From an uncultured Verrucomicrobia subdivision 3 bacterium (lineage in GTDB: Bacteria > Verrucomicrobiota > Verrucomicrobiia > Limisphaerales > UBA11358), in NCBI GenBank assembly GCA_903872345.1, contig CAIQKM010000069.1, positions 1-33,617 on the forward strand: 33,617 nucleotides of DNA, in the 5' to 3' direction. Position 1 is the stretch's first letter; the number at the start of each line of letters is the position of its first letter. Below the pieces are notes generated by a model. It was not told the DNA's origin, ran no database searches, and was given only the letters and a program-made list of their open reading frames with translations. The position numbers were made by a program, and so were the translations under genes. Of this stretch, positions 1 to 7,298 are shown piece after piece.

Positions 1-210
1 ACGGACTGGTCGTTCTCTCCCCGTTGCTCTCCACCCCGCATTACTGCGACGCAGTTACGGTTCGATACCGCACGGCTCTTCACCGCACAGAAACGGACTC
101 CCACCGTTCTATCCCCTCGCCTTCTCAGGCGCACGAGCGCAGAGCATCCGCTCTGCGTGTTCCTGACGACCAGCAGCACGCGGGTGGCCGGCGGTTTAGC
201 TGCGCCTTTT
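1..210. other. structured non-coding edge element, function unknown
   Basis: No convincing gene is seen on either strand. The stretch contains an exact hairpin, CGCAGAGC-ATCC-GCTCTGCG, around 139-158, and a second small dyad, ACTGCG-A-CGCAGT, near 43-55. There are other GC-rich complementary segments. It continues past the left edge, so its full extent is unknown. It could be the end of a dispersed repeat or a structured RNA. I could not match it to tmRNA, RNase P RNA, SRP RNA, 6S RNA or rRNA. Confidence 0.3.
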
Positions 211-510
211 TCAGGGAGAGAGCTTTGCGGAGCGTTTGATTTTGAAGATCCGGATCAGGGACAAAACCAGCCCGGCAATGATTCCCAAACCGCCACCGCA
301 AATGCAGATCAGTCCCAAGAAACCGAGAAACCCGCCCTCAGAGCAGGGGCCGATCCCACCAGCGAGCCACCCCAGCCCGAAAATTCCAATTCCAGCTGTC
401 AGCATGGGGCTCACATACTTGCCACCCAGCCGGGCAAATCCGGCTTTCACAGCATCGCAAATGATGTTCGCCGCGCGCTCAAGCCGGGCATAAAGTCCGG
501 AAGGTTTCAT
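211..510 (-). CDS. small two-TM hypothetical membrane protein
   Basis: I do not recognise this 99-residue protein. An amphipathic N-terminus (KPSGLYARLERAANIICDAV) is followed by a Gly-rich hydrophobic segment at about 32-53. A second, longer hydrophobic segment at about 59-88 ends in a basic tail (IRIFKIKRSAKLSP), so two membrane helices with a cytoplasmic C-terminus are likely. I chose the ATG at 510; a GTG at 534 in the same frame would add eight residues. It is divergent from the deoxyhypusine-synthase-like gene, with about 100 bp between them. No function can be inferred. A real gene is likely because the two helices are well formed and no better frame exists. Confidence 0.55.
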   Translation of the reverse strand: MKPSGLYARLERAANIICDAVKAGFARLGGKYVSPMLTAGIGIFGLGWLAGGIGPCSEGGFLGFLGLICICGGGLGIIAGLVLSLIRIFKIKRSAKLSP

Positions 511-562
511 AAAAGCAAGGTAGGCAGCCGTCACATATCTGGCAACCGGATTTAATTTGAGA

Positions 563-590
563 TTGGCATTCGCGCCGGCATCCGTATTGT
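563..590 (+). promoter_or_regulatory. candidate sigma-70-type promoter for the deoxyhypusine-synthase-like gene
   Basis: TTGGCA at 563-568 and TATTGT at 585-590 are separated by 16 bases. They lie 24 bases upstream of the ATG at 615. Both boxes are imperfect, so this is only a candidate. No clear Shine-Dalgarno precedes the ATG. Confidence 0.3.
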
Positions 591-614
591 TAGGACTGAA
601 ATTTTCCTAATTAT

Positions 615-1625
615 ATGGCCAAGAAAAAGTCAATCAAACAGACCAAATTAACGGGCGGACCGGTTTCCCAGTTCATCCAGCATCATTACCGGCATTTCAA
701 TGCCGCCTCGCTCGTGGACGCGGCGAAGGGTTACGTGGCGCACCTGGACAAGGGCGGCCGCATGATGATCACCCTCGGCGGCGCCATGAGCACGGCCGAA
801 CTCGGCCTCTCGCTGGCCGAAATGATCCGCCAGGACAAGGTGCATCTGATCACCTGCACCGGCGCGAACCTGGAAGAGGACGTTTTCAACCTGGTGGCGC
901 ACGACTATTACGAACGCGTGCCGAACTACCGCTACCTGACCGCCGAAGACGAGCAGGCCCTGCTGGAACGCCACATGAACCGCGTGACGGACACCTGCAT
1001 TCCCGAAGGCGAAGCCATGCGCCGCATGGAAAAGGCCATGCTCGAAGTCTGGACGGCGGCCGACAAGAAGGGCGAACATTATTTTCCGCACGAATTTTTC
1101 TATCAGGTGCTGCTCAGCGGCAAGTACGAGAAATATTACCAGATTGATCCCAAGAACTCCTGGATGCTCGCGGCGGCGGAAAAGAATCTCCCCATCGTGG
1201 TTCCGGGCTGGGAAGACGCCACGCTGGGCAACATGTACGCCGCCGCCGTGATCCGGGGCGACGTGAAGAACGTTCACACCGTCCGCACGGGCATTGAATA
1301 CATGACGTGGCTGGCGGATTTCTACACCCGCACCACCAAGAAGAGTCACCTGGGCATGTTCCAGATCGGCGGCGGCATTGCCGGCGATTTCCCGATTTGC
1401 GTCGTGCCCATGCTGCATCAGGACTTGGAACGCACCAGCGTGCCGCTGTGGGGCTATTTCTGCCAGATCAGCGATTCCACCACCAGCTACGGCAGCTATT
1501 CCGGCGCCGTGCCCAACGAGAAGATCACCTGGGGCAAACTCGGCGTGAAAACGCCCAAGTACATCATTGAATCCGACGCCACGATCGTCGCCCCGCTGAT
1601 TTTCGCCCACGTCCTGGGCTGGTAA
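615..1625 (+). CDS. deoxyhypusine synthase-like protein
   Basis: This 336-residue protein has the deoxyhypusine synthase fold family signature. In eukaryotes and archaea the enzyme moves an aminobutyl group from spermidine to a lysine of eIF5A, using NAD and a covalent enzyme-lysine imine. The C-terminal motif EKITWGKLG matches the eukaryotic SWGK active-site segment, making Lys308 the likely catalytic lysine. The following SDATIVAPLIFAH matches the DASLVFPLLVA-type end of the family. Gly-rich segments near 54-60 (GGAMSTA) and 81-84 (TGAN) fit the NAD site. The length is near normal. Bacteria have no eIF5A, so the substrate is uncertain; bacterial homologues are thought to act on polyamines (for example homospermidine formation) or on unknown targets. 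It appears monocistronic, closed by a strong terminator. Family assignment is secure; the reaction is not. Confidence 0.92.
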   Translation: MAKKKSIKQTKLTGGPVSQFIQHHYRHFNAASLVDAAKGYVAHLDKGGRMMITLGGAMSTAELGLSLAEMIRQDKVHLITCTGANLEEDVFNLVAHDYYERVPNYRYLTAEDEQALLERHMNRVTDTCIPEGEAMRRMEKAMLEVWTAADKKGEHYFPHEFFYQVLLSGKYEKYYQIDPKNSWMLAAAEKNLPIVVPGWEDATLGNMYAAAVIRGDVKNVHTVRTGIEYMTWLADFYTRTTKKSHLGMFQIGGGIAGDFPICVVPMLHQDLERTSVPLWGYFCQISDSTTSYGSYSGAVPNEKITWGKLGVKTPKYIIESDATIVAPLIFAHVLGW

Positions 1626-1665
1626 AAAATCCGGAATAAGCCGGCAAACAGCCGGCAGACAATTT

Positions 1666-1694
1666 GGGGAAAGCTTCGGCTTTCCCCATTTTTT
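1666..1694 (+). terminator. Rho-independent terminator with UUCG loop
   Basis: A perfect nine-base-pair stem, GGGGAAAGC/GCTTTCCCC, closes on a cUUCGg tetraloop and is followed by ATTTTTT. It lies 41 bases after the stop of the deoxyhypusine-synthase-like gene. On the opposite strand it adjoins the ancestral 3' end of the antitoxin gene, so it may serve both directions. Confidence 0.9.
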
Positions 1695-1727
1695 ATGCGG
1701 CTTTTGGCACCAAGCCAATTTGCAGGT

Positions 1728-2024
1728 TCACGCCCAAGGCATGGCCACTTTTTCCAGTGTGCCCAGTGTTAGGTTGGCGTCAAACCGCTCTAGGCGGCTG
1801 ACGTTTGCCTGCCGCGTGCCGATGGCTTTGGCCAGATCCGCCTGCGTCATGCCGCGTTGCTGCCGCAGCTTGATGATATGGAGAGCCAGCTCAATGCGCT
1901 TGTCCTCGGCATCGTAGGCGGCGCGGAACTCCGGGTTTTGCAGCTTGCGCTTGAGGCTGTCTCCCGAGTCGGCGTGCGCCGGGTTACTCGATGCCGATGT
2001 GCGGCGGCGGTTCGCAGTTTTCAT
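1728..2024 (-). CDS. HigA-like XRE antitoxin, frameshifted near the C-terminus
   Basis: This is a helix-turn-helix antitoxin of the HigA/XRE type. MTQADLAKAIGTRQANVSRLE is the DNA-binding HTH. Antitoxins of this family bind the toxin and repress their own operon. The reading frame ends abruptly with TLEKVAMPWA. Adding one base after the GCC alanine codon, near 1741-1743, restores TLEKVAHALGVNLQIGLVPKAA with a stop at 1693-1695. That is the normal end of the family. The gene therefore carries a one-base deletion, either real or a sequencing error. I chose the ATG at 2024, with a weak GAGA upstream; an ATG at 2060 is also in frame. It overlaps the toxin gene by 41 bases, typical of translationally coupled toxin-first modules. 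Confidence 0.8.
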   Translation of the reverse strand: MKTANRRRTSASSNPAHADSGDSLKRKLQNPEFRAAYDAEDKRIELALHIIKLRQQRGMTQADLAKAIGTRQANVSRLERFDANLTLGTLEKVAMPWA

Positions 2025-2292
2025 AATAATCTCGCATTCGTTTGGCCCGGACGATTTCATTGGGCGCGGTCTTGTCCGTCTTTTTCACATAGCCGTGCGT
2101 AAAAACCAGACGATCCTGCCGGCAATAGAAAAAGAACGAGCGATGCTCCCCGGCCCGCAGGGAAAGCCGCAGTTCAAAAATGCCGTCGTCCAGATGCTTC
2201 GCATACGGCGGGCGGCGCAATTCATCATGCGCGGCCAGTCGTTTGGCCCAGGCCAGAACCTTTGCCTGATCCGTGACCGGCAGTTCTTCCAA
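1984..2292 (-). CDS. HigB-like (Gp49/RelE superfamily) toxin
   Basis: Members of this family are ribosome-dependent mRNA interferases. The core reads KVLAWAKRLAAHDEL, then GIFELRL, FFFYCRQDRLVFTHGYVKKT and NEIVRAKRMRDYY. This is the Gp49-like toxin pattern, with the KKT motif and C-terminal basic helix. The only bacterial start in this frame is a TTG at 2292. Upstream codons back to a TAA at 2344-2346 encode RLENGRCPFLDG, which matches the usual N-terminus of the family, so the TTG product is probably 5'-truncated. An ATG at 2363 overlaps the stop of the upstream gene (ATGAGTAA) but lies in another frame. The start may therefore also be affected by an indel. Antitoxin follows with overlap. 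Confidence 0.75.
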   Translation of the reverse strand: MEELPVTDQAKVLAWAKRLAAHDELRRPPYAKHLDDGIFELRLSLRAGEHRSFFFYCRQDRLVFTHGYVKKTDKTAPNEIVRAKRMRDYYENCEPPPHIGIE

Positions 2293-2355
2293 ACCGTCCA
2301 GAAACGGGCAGCGTCCGTTTTCCAGCCGGACACAGCCAAGCGGTTAGGCGGCAAT

Positions 2356-2745
2356 TTACTCATGCTTCAGATTTCTCCACAACCTAGCGGCTAACCTGAT
2401 AATTACGTAAAACAAAATCGTAAAAGTCAGCGCCCCGACAATATACTCAATCGCCAACGCGGCATAGCCATACATATCGCGACCGTCAGGCCGTGATAAA
2501 GCCCAAAGAGGCCAACACAAAATCATCCCGGGAAGGTGCCACAATCCAGTAATCAATGACAAAAGATCAAAACCACAAGGGCCGCCCTTTCCAAATAATG
2601 CAACGGCACCGTCTAAAAATCCCTCCGCTAGAGAACCAATAACTAGCGCGATGAAAAAAGATGGAATTCTCCCAATCATAAAGTCTGTCGCCGACCAAAA
2701 GCCGATCCCAGCCACCGGTGACTCCCGCGAACCTGAAACCCGCAC
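2356..2745 (-). CDS. hypothetical three-helix membrane protein
   Basis: I do not recognise this protein. Hydrophobic segments lie at about 27-43 (PSFFIALVIGSLAEG), 63-82 (LLSLITGLWHLPGMILCWPLW) and 94-120 (AALAIEYIVGALTFTILFYVIIRLA). A basic tail (RLWRNLKHE) follows. The start is uncertain: the frame opens with a GTG at 2745, and the first ATG is at 2679, just before the first helix; neither has a clear Shine-Dalgarno. Its stop overlaps an ATG at 2363 (ATGAGTAA). A GCCTAAC heptamer lies a few bases further on. The gene sits between integron-like boundary sequences, so it may be a captured cassette gene. Confidence 0.5.
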   Translation of the reverse strand: MRVSGSRESPVAGIGFWSATDFMIGRIPSFFIALVIGSLAEGFLDGAVALFGKGGPCGFDLLSLITGLWHLPGMILCWPLWALSRPDGRDMYGYAALAIEYIVGALTFTILFYVIIRLAARLWRNLKHE

Positions 2746-2795
2746 CGATCACGATTCGCGAAGCGAACGGCTCGTTCGTGGCAACAAAATGATGG

Positions 2796-2856
2796 CAGCA
2801 TTGGGAACGCCATACGGACTGGCGTAGCCGGCGTTCGCTCCAGTGCTGGGTTAGGC
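2796..2856 (-). repeat. attC-like imperfect palindrome (possible integron recombination site)
   Basis: Read on the minus strand, GCCTAAC is followed by CAGCACTGGAGCGAACGCC, an 18-base loop and GGCGTTCCCAATGCTG. The two arms are complementary except for three unpaired bases and one mismatch. Extra unpaired bases on one arm and an outer RYYYAAC box are hallmarks of attC. The matching GTTRRRY box expected at the far end (plus strand near 2789-2795) is absent, so the site looks degenerate. It begins just after the stop of the zinc-ribbon gene, where an attC would be. Confidence 0.45.
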
Positions 2857-3203
2857 CACATAGTGCTCATAACGAATCATGCATCCCACCAAAAAACACA
2901 GCAATAAAAACCCACAAAATGAGCGCCAACACCAAAACGATAACAAGGACACCAACCACGAATAATGGGCCGCTGCTCTTTGTGGCGCGTAATGCTCGCG
3001 GCACAATCGCGTCGCCGATCGGATCAACGGCAGGCCGCTCATAAAAATGAAAACTCTGGCCACAAACTGAACACGTATCGCTTGGCTCGCAGTTACGATG
3101 GACAACAACAGAACAATGCTCGCAATACTTGCCCTCGGTGGACAAAACAATCTTCTGTCTGCAAAATCTGCACTCTGTTCCCGCGATTTGCATGTGGCCT
3201 AAC
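2850..3203. repeat. 12-bp inverted repeat bounding one small gene (cassette-like unit)
   Basis: GTTAGGCCACAT at 2850-2861 and ATGTGGCCTAAC at 3192-3203 are exact inverted copies. They enclose only the zinc-ribbon gene. The right copy contains that gene's ATG; the left copy starts a few bases after its stop. The GTTAGGC/GCCTAAC cores match the R boxes of integron attC sites. A third GTTAGGC lies at 2343-2349. No integrase gene is in the window. Confidence 0.5.
2867..3193 (-). CDS. zinc-binding, single-TM hypothetical protein
   Basis: This is a 108-residue protein. The N-terminal half has paired metal ligands: CRFC at 8-11, CEHC at 29-32, then H-x2-C (HRNC) and CSVCG. That is a RING/double-zinc-ribbon-like arrangement often seen ahead of membrane helices. 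A strongly hydrophobic helix follows at about 77-100 (LFVVGVLVIVLVLALILWVFIAVFF). A short tail, GGMHDSL, ends the protein. It is probably a cytoplasmic zinc domain anchored in the inner membrane. The partner and role are unknown. The ATG lies inside a 12-bp inverted-repeat copy that resembles an integron site, so the gene may be a mobile cassette. Confidence 0.7.
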   Translation of the reverse strand: MQIAGTECRFCRQKIVLSTEGKYCEHCSVVVHRNCEPSDTCSVCGQSFHFYERPAVDPIGDAIVPRALRATKSSGPLFVVGVLVIVLVLALILWVFIAVFFGGMHDSL

Positions 3204-3826
3204 AGTTAAGTGACCCACTATTTTTCAAATTATCACTAAGCATTGCACCGGTTCTAATCCATTGTTTCTGACGTGTCCAGAGTAATTTAGCTAAAAATGG
3301 AACACCCTTATGAATCCGGAAAACCCACCAACCGGCGCGAGAAATTCCAACCAAATCCGAAACGGTAATTGTCCCCGTCTTTATCCGTGTCCATCCGCAG
3401 TTGAACGACATCGTTCTGGCTTCAGCCGTTTCCCGTCGCCCCTCCCTTTTCTGACCAATCTGTTATTCTGTCAAAAAATCCCGCCCCACTCATTTGACAT
3501 TTCCCAACCCGTGCTATATTACCTCGTTGGAAGTTTACATGGTAAACTCGCCGTCACGGCCAAACTCGCGCCCGGTTGCCCCGCCACCCCTTGGCGCGTG
3601 CGTCCGGCACAACGTTGCCTCGCCCCTGCGCGGGGTGGGGACGGCTCGTCACCACGTTTCCCATTCCGTCCAGGTCCCCACCATGCTTTGCCCGATATCG
3701 GAACCCCGGGAATTAAACCCCGTTTTTCCCTGCCATCAAGGCTCAATCAAGGCAGAAAACCCCTGTAATCGTGCTTAATCGTGTCTCATCAAGGCATCCC
3801 ATGAAAAACCAATGCCATGCCGCCAG
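3204..3826. other. 623-bp stretch without a convincing gene
   Basis: Short frames exist on both strands but none resembles a protein, and their overlapping use of all frames suggests non-coding DNA. It holds a fragment (TTTATCCGTGTCCATCCG, 3380-3397) resembling the arms of the inverted repeat at 31910-32076. It also holds the promoter and palindrome at 3494-3547, listed separately. A GC-rich segment near 3619-3641 and the word ATCAAGGC repeated near 3735, 3745, 3787 and 3840 are also present. Confidence 0.5.
3494..3547 (+). promoter_or_regulatory. orphan promoter with overlapping operator-like palindrome
   Basis: A consensus -35 TTGACA (3494-3499) is followed after 17 bases by TATTAC (3517-3522). 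Ten bases further is the exact palindrome GTTTAC-ATG-GTAAAC (3533-3547), placed where a repressor would block initiation. Only a doubtful frame starting in the palindrome (ATG at 3539) and a convergent gene lie downstream. The transcript could be a small RNA or a very small protein. Confidence 0.5.
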
Positions 3827-5935
3827 TCACTGGTTCAGCTTATCAAGGCACGCTTTAACTTCGCGGGCCAGGCGTTCACGGTCGGCCGGGGACAGGCCTT
3901 GCGGGTCGAAGCGATGTTGGTAGTGCAGGCGGAGCAATTCGCGCAGGGGCTGGCGCAAATCGGTCAGGGCGGGATCCACGAGGACGCGTTCCAGCCAGTG
4001 GGTGAGGGATTCACCGGGCAGACGGGGCACGCCGCGCGCGGCGAGCCGGGTTTCGAGCCGGTAGAATTCGGAGTCGAGTCCGGGCCAGTCCACGGGCACC
4101 AGTTTGGCGGAGGCAGTCGCCGGGGACCGGCCTTTACGTTTGCGCCGGAACAAAATCTGATAGAGGGAGAGACCCAGCACGGGAATCAGCAGCCACAGGG
4201 CGTACTTTCGGAACTGACCCTGACTCCACCAGAATTTGGCGAATTGAAACCGGAGCCACGACCACGCGTCCTGGAACGGCCGGGTGAATGAGGGAGCCGG
4301 ATTATCCATGCCGGCGGGAGTGGTATCGAAATCCTCCCACTTTTTGGTCGCGGAATTCCATACGAGGCACCAGGCATGGGCGTCGCGCTCGCGCACCACA
4401 TAACGTTGGCTGCCCGTTCGTTCGTGGACCAGATAGCCGACGGCATACCGCGCCGGGATGTGCATTTCGCGGAGCAGGAGCACGGTAGCGGTGGCAAAAT
4501 ATTCGCAGTAACCGCTGCGCTGGTGCAGCAGAAAATTACCCAGCGGCGTGCTGTTGGTGTACGCCTTCATCTCGTTCTTGATGTTGAGCGTGTAGGTAAA
4601 CTTGCTGGCGAAGAATTTTTGGACGGCCAGCATCTTTTCGCGGTCGGTCGCCGAGGCCACATGCATTTCGGCAATGACCTGGTCCACGGCGGACACTTCG
4701 TTGCTGGCCACAAGCAAATCCACATTGGTGTCCGGCGCTTCATCCATGGTGGCGCCGTTGCCAAAGTGCGCCTGATAAATCACCAGGCCCGGGCCGGCGG
4801 CCAGCACGGCGCCGAGCGGATTCTTTTTTAGCTCGAAGGCCGGCAGATCGGTGAGGCGGGCGGTACCGGACGGCAACGGCAGCAGGCCCTGGGCGCTGGA
4901 ACTTTCCTTCGACCAGCCGGTGAGATAGTTGGCAATCTGAACCGTGGCCAGGTTGGTGCTGGCGGGCAGGAGTGACCAGTCATTTTCCTGGCCGACATCA
5001 TTGACCACGGTTTGAAATTCATCGGACTTGCCGGCGGTCTGCCAGATTTGGGAATAGTATTTGCGATAACTGGCCTCGCGCAGATAGGTCGGCACGGGAC
5101 TGCCGTTCAAGGGCTCGAGCCGGATGAGAATCCGGTTGGATAATTTCAGCCGCCCGATTTTGCCAATGGAGGTGCGGCTGACTTCCGCCGAGGTCTGCGG
5201 TTGCAGGAGCCGGGCGAGCAACTGGGAGTTATAGTTGTTGGCAAACTGCTCCAACTGGCCAATGCCATGCACGCCGTAATACCCGAGCGTCAAGGCCGTC
5301 GCCAACAGGACGCACCAGACCCAGATGGCCGCCTTGCGCGCGCGCAAGGGCCAGAGCGCCCAGGTGAGCAAGCCGCATAGCCCGTAAAAATAAAGGTGGG
5401 TCCCGTCGTTGGTATGGATGCCAGCCGAGTACAGGCACAGCATGAAATAAGGGTAGGCGACATTGATGTGTTTCTCCGGTTCCATGCCGGTGCCCTGCTG
5501 TTGCCGGCGGCGGGCAATCCAGGAAATGGCCGCCAGCGGAATGGCCTGCCCGGCGCTAAAAAATTGCGCCGCCACAAAGAGAAACCAGATCACGGGCAAC
5601 TGGCGCAGCAGGGTCATGGACGTGTCCAGTCCGGATACGCTGACCTTGCGGGCGGAGGCCTGCAACGCACCGGCAGGACCGCCGCCGGGATCGTTTGTGC
5701 TGAAAACGTAAATGCCCATGGCGAGGGCGAGCAGAAAACAGAAATTCCAGATGCGCTGAAAATCCGCCTGCGTCAGCTCCCAGCGGAGCGGAAGGAAACG
5801 GGCCGCTTCGAGGATCACGCCCATGGCGACGCCCGTCCACAGCCAGCCGGACTGCCAGCCCCAGAACACCAGGGTGGCCAACAACAACCCGGGCGGGGTG
5901 GCGCGACCGGTCGGTGGGACGGGTTCGGTGTTCAT
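3827..5935 (-). CDS. transglutaminase-like membrane protein (TgpA/DUF3488 type)
   Basis: A 702-residue protein with TgpA layout. The N-terminus has several membrane helices in about 15-215. A periplasmic region follows and ends in a transglutaminase-like domain. The catalytic triad is visible: Cys477 (SGYCEYFATA), His520 (DAHAWCLVW) and Asp537 (WEDFDTTP). Another membrane helix at about 575-592 (ALWLLIPVLGLSLYQILF) precedes a cytoplasmic C-terminal region (ESLTHWLERVL ... LRELLRLHYQHRFD) like the DUF4129-type tails of the family. Such proteins act at the inner membrane on unknown peptide or protein substrates. The start codon overlaps the DUF58 stop as ATGA, so the two are translationally coupled. 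It is last in the MoxR-DUF58-transglutaminase operon. The family is secure; the substrate is unknown. Confidence 0.92.
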   Translation of the reverse strand: MNTEPVPPTGRATPPGLLLATLVFWGWQSGWLWTGVAMGVILEAARFLPLRWELTQADFQRIWNFCFLLALAMGIYVFSTNDPGGGPAGALQASARKVSVSGLDTSMTLLRQLPVIWFLFVAAQFFSAGQAIPLAAISWIARRRQQQGTGMEPEKHINVAYPYFMLCLYSAGIHTNDGTHLYFYGLCGLLTWALWPLRARKAAIWVWCVLLATALTLGYYGVHGIGQLEQFANNYNSQLLARLLQPQTSAEVSRTSIGKIGRLKLSNRILIRLEPLNGSPVPTYLREASYRKYYSQIWQTAGKSDEFQTVVNDVGQENDWSLLPASTNLATVQIANYLTGWSKESSSAQGLLPLPSGTARLTDLPAFELKKNPLGAVLAAGPGLVIYQAHFGNGATMDEAPDTNVDLLVASNEVSAVDQVIAEMHVASATDREKMLAVQKFFASKFTYTLNIKNEMKAYTNSTPLGNFLLHQRSGYCEYFATATVLLLREMHIPARYAVGYLVHERTGSQRYVVRERDAHAWCLVWNSATKKWEDFDTTPAGMDNPAPSFTRPFQDAWSWLRFQFAKFWWSQGQFRKYALWLLIPVLGLSLYQILFRRKRKGRSPATASAKLVPVDWPGLDSEFYRLETRLAARGVPRLPGESLTHWLERVLVDPALTDLRQPLRELLRLHYQHRFDPQGLSPADRERLAREVKACLDKLNQ

Positions 5936-7272
5936 TTCAGTTTGGCGAGTTGGGCTTCGATTTTGCCGATTTCCAGGACATGAAAGCGGCCTGGTTCATC
6001 CTGCATCACGCCCGGCTCCAGCCTGGTGCCCGGCGGCACGATGACGAGCACGAGGGTGGGCACATCAAGCTGACGCAGTTTTTTGACCATTTGCTGACGT
6101 GGTTCGTCCCAGGCCAGCAGCACACAAATGCAACCGCTCACGAGCGACACATAATTCAGCACCAGATGTTCCAGCGTTTCAAAGGGTCGCGACGGACAGG
6201 CCCCGACGGCGGCAAGCACTTCCAACATCTGGTCGGCATGGGCGAGGCCGCGTCCGGCCGTGAACCGGTACGACTGCGGGCCGACGAACAGGAGGTCGAG
6301 CAACGATTCCTGGGTGAGCACGGTGCAGGCGAACGAGGCGGCCACGGAAACGGCTTCCTCCAGTCGTTCGCTTTGCGGCTCGGTTGTGAAGGTGTCGAGG
6401 ATGAGCGCATGGCGGACGAAAAATTCGTCCTCAAATTCCTTTACGATCGGCCGGCCACTGCGGGCCCAGCTACGCCAATGAATGTGGCGCAGGGGGTCGC
6501 CGGGCCGGTAATCGCGCAGGGACACGAACTCATCGCTGCTCCCGACATTGGCCGCGAGGGCAACGCCGCCTTCCTGATATTTCAGGACGCCCGGCAACGC
6601 CAACGGCGGCACCGGATAACGGCGCGGCAAAATCAAAACCGTCTGCGGCACCGAAACGCGCGCAAAGGCGCGGAAGAGGCCAAAGACATCCGTACGCGCC
6701 AGCGTGACGCCGGAGAAGCGCAAGATTCCCCGGCGCAAGGGCACGAGATTCATGGTCACATCCACTTCCCCCAGACCGAGCATGGGCGGCACCTCGGCTT
6801 CTTTCAATTTCACCCGCCGGAACGGATGGGTGCGATGGCGCTGGGCCACGCGGAAGGGCCGTACCCGCCGGCTTTCGGCGAGCTGATATTCCAGCCACTG
6901 GGCATAGGGCGGCCGGGGATCGGCGGGATCTTCCAGCAGCGTCAAACCGCGATACACCGATTGGCCAAGATTTTTTACCCGCACCCGGTATTGCAGCAAC
7001 TGGCCCGCCGTGCCGAGACGCGGCAGCAGGCGCGTGGCGGAAAACTGCGCCCGGAATTTCCAGCCGCCGGCAAACGCGATCAGCAACAGCCCCAGCAGCG
7101 CGGCAAAGGATTGGTAGGTGACGGTGCTCTCGACATCCAACCCGGTGGCGCCGGCCACGAGAAACCCGCCGAACACACACAGCCCGGCCGTGGTAAAACG
7201 CCGCTGCGCCCAATACCACACACTCGAAACGGTGCGGTAGGTCCAGTAAATGGGCTGGTAGATCAGGCGCAT
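5932..7272 (-). CDS. DUF58 domain membrane protein
   Basis: A 446-residue protein. Two membrane helices lie near the N-terminus at about 27-65 (GLCVFGGFLVAGATG and FAALLGLLLIAFAGGW). A beta-rich region follows, then the DUF58 signature at about 248-276 (VSLRDYRPGDPLRHIHWRSWA and RPIVKEFEDEF). The C-terminal part resembles a vWA-like fold (HALILDTFTTEP, then CICVLLAWDEP), common in this family. DUF58 proteins are the usual partners of MoxR AAA+ ATPases, probably in assembly or activation of envelope complexes. The gene starts 26 bases after the MoxR stop and overlaps the transglutaminase start by four bases. The role is inferred from context. Confidence 0.92.
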   Translation of the reverse strand: MRLIYQPIYWTYRTVSSVWYWAQRRFTTAGLCVFGGFLVAGATGLDVESTVTYQSFAALLGLLLIAFAGGWKFRAQFSATRLLPRLGTAGQLLQYRVRVKNLGQSVYRGLTLLEDPADPRPPYAQWLEYQLAESRRVRPFRVAQRHRTHPFRRVKLKEAEVPPMLGLGEVDVTMNLVPLRRGILRFSGVTLARTDVFGLFRAFARVSVPQTVLILPRRYPVPPLALPGVLKYQEGGVALAANVGSSDEFVSLRDYRPGDPLRHIHWRSWARSGRPIVKEFEDEFFVRHALILDTFTTEPQSERLEEAVSVAASFACTVLTQESLLDLLFVGPQSYRFTAGRGLAHADQMLEVLAAVGACPSRPFETLEHLVLNYVSLVSGCICVLLAWDEPRQQMVKKLRQLDVPTLVLVIVPPGTRLEPGVMQDEPGRFHVLEIGKIEAQLAKLK

Positions 7273-7298
7273 ACGCAGGGTGGCTCAGCAAACGTCTT

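Noticed and set aside
1..130. Possible group II intron domain V (GAGCCGT near ACCGT on the minus strand)
   Set aside because: The required domain V hairpin with GNRA-type loop and bulge could not be drawn, and no maturase is nearby.
648..1718. 356-residue open frame on the minus strand
   Set aside because: Antisense to the well-identified deoxyhypusine-synthase-like gene; its composition is that of a shadow frame.
2676..2870. 64-residue minus-strand frame through the attC-like palindrome
   Set aside because: It is a translation of the palindromic site rather than a protein, and it overlaps the better-supported genes on both sides.
3310..3778. Two overlapping plus-strand frames of 152 and 94 codons
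   Set aside because: Pro/Arg-rich shadow-like translations in different frames of the same DNA. Only the promoter and palindrome in this stretch were kept.
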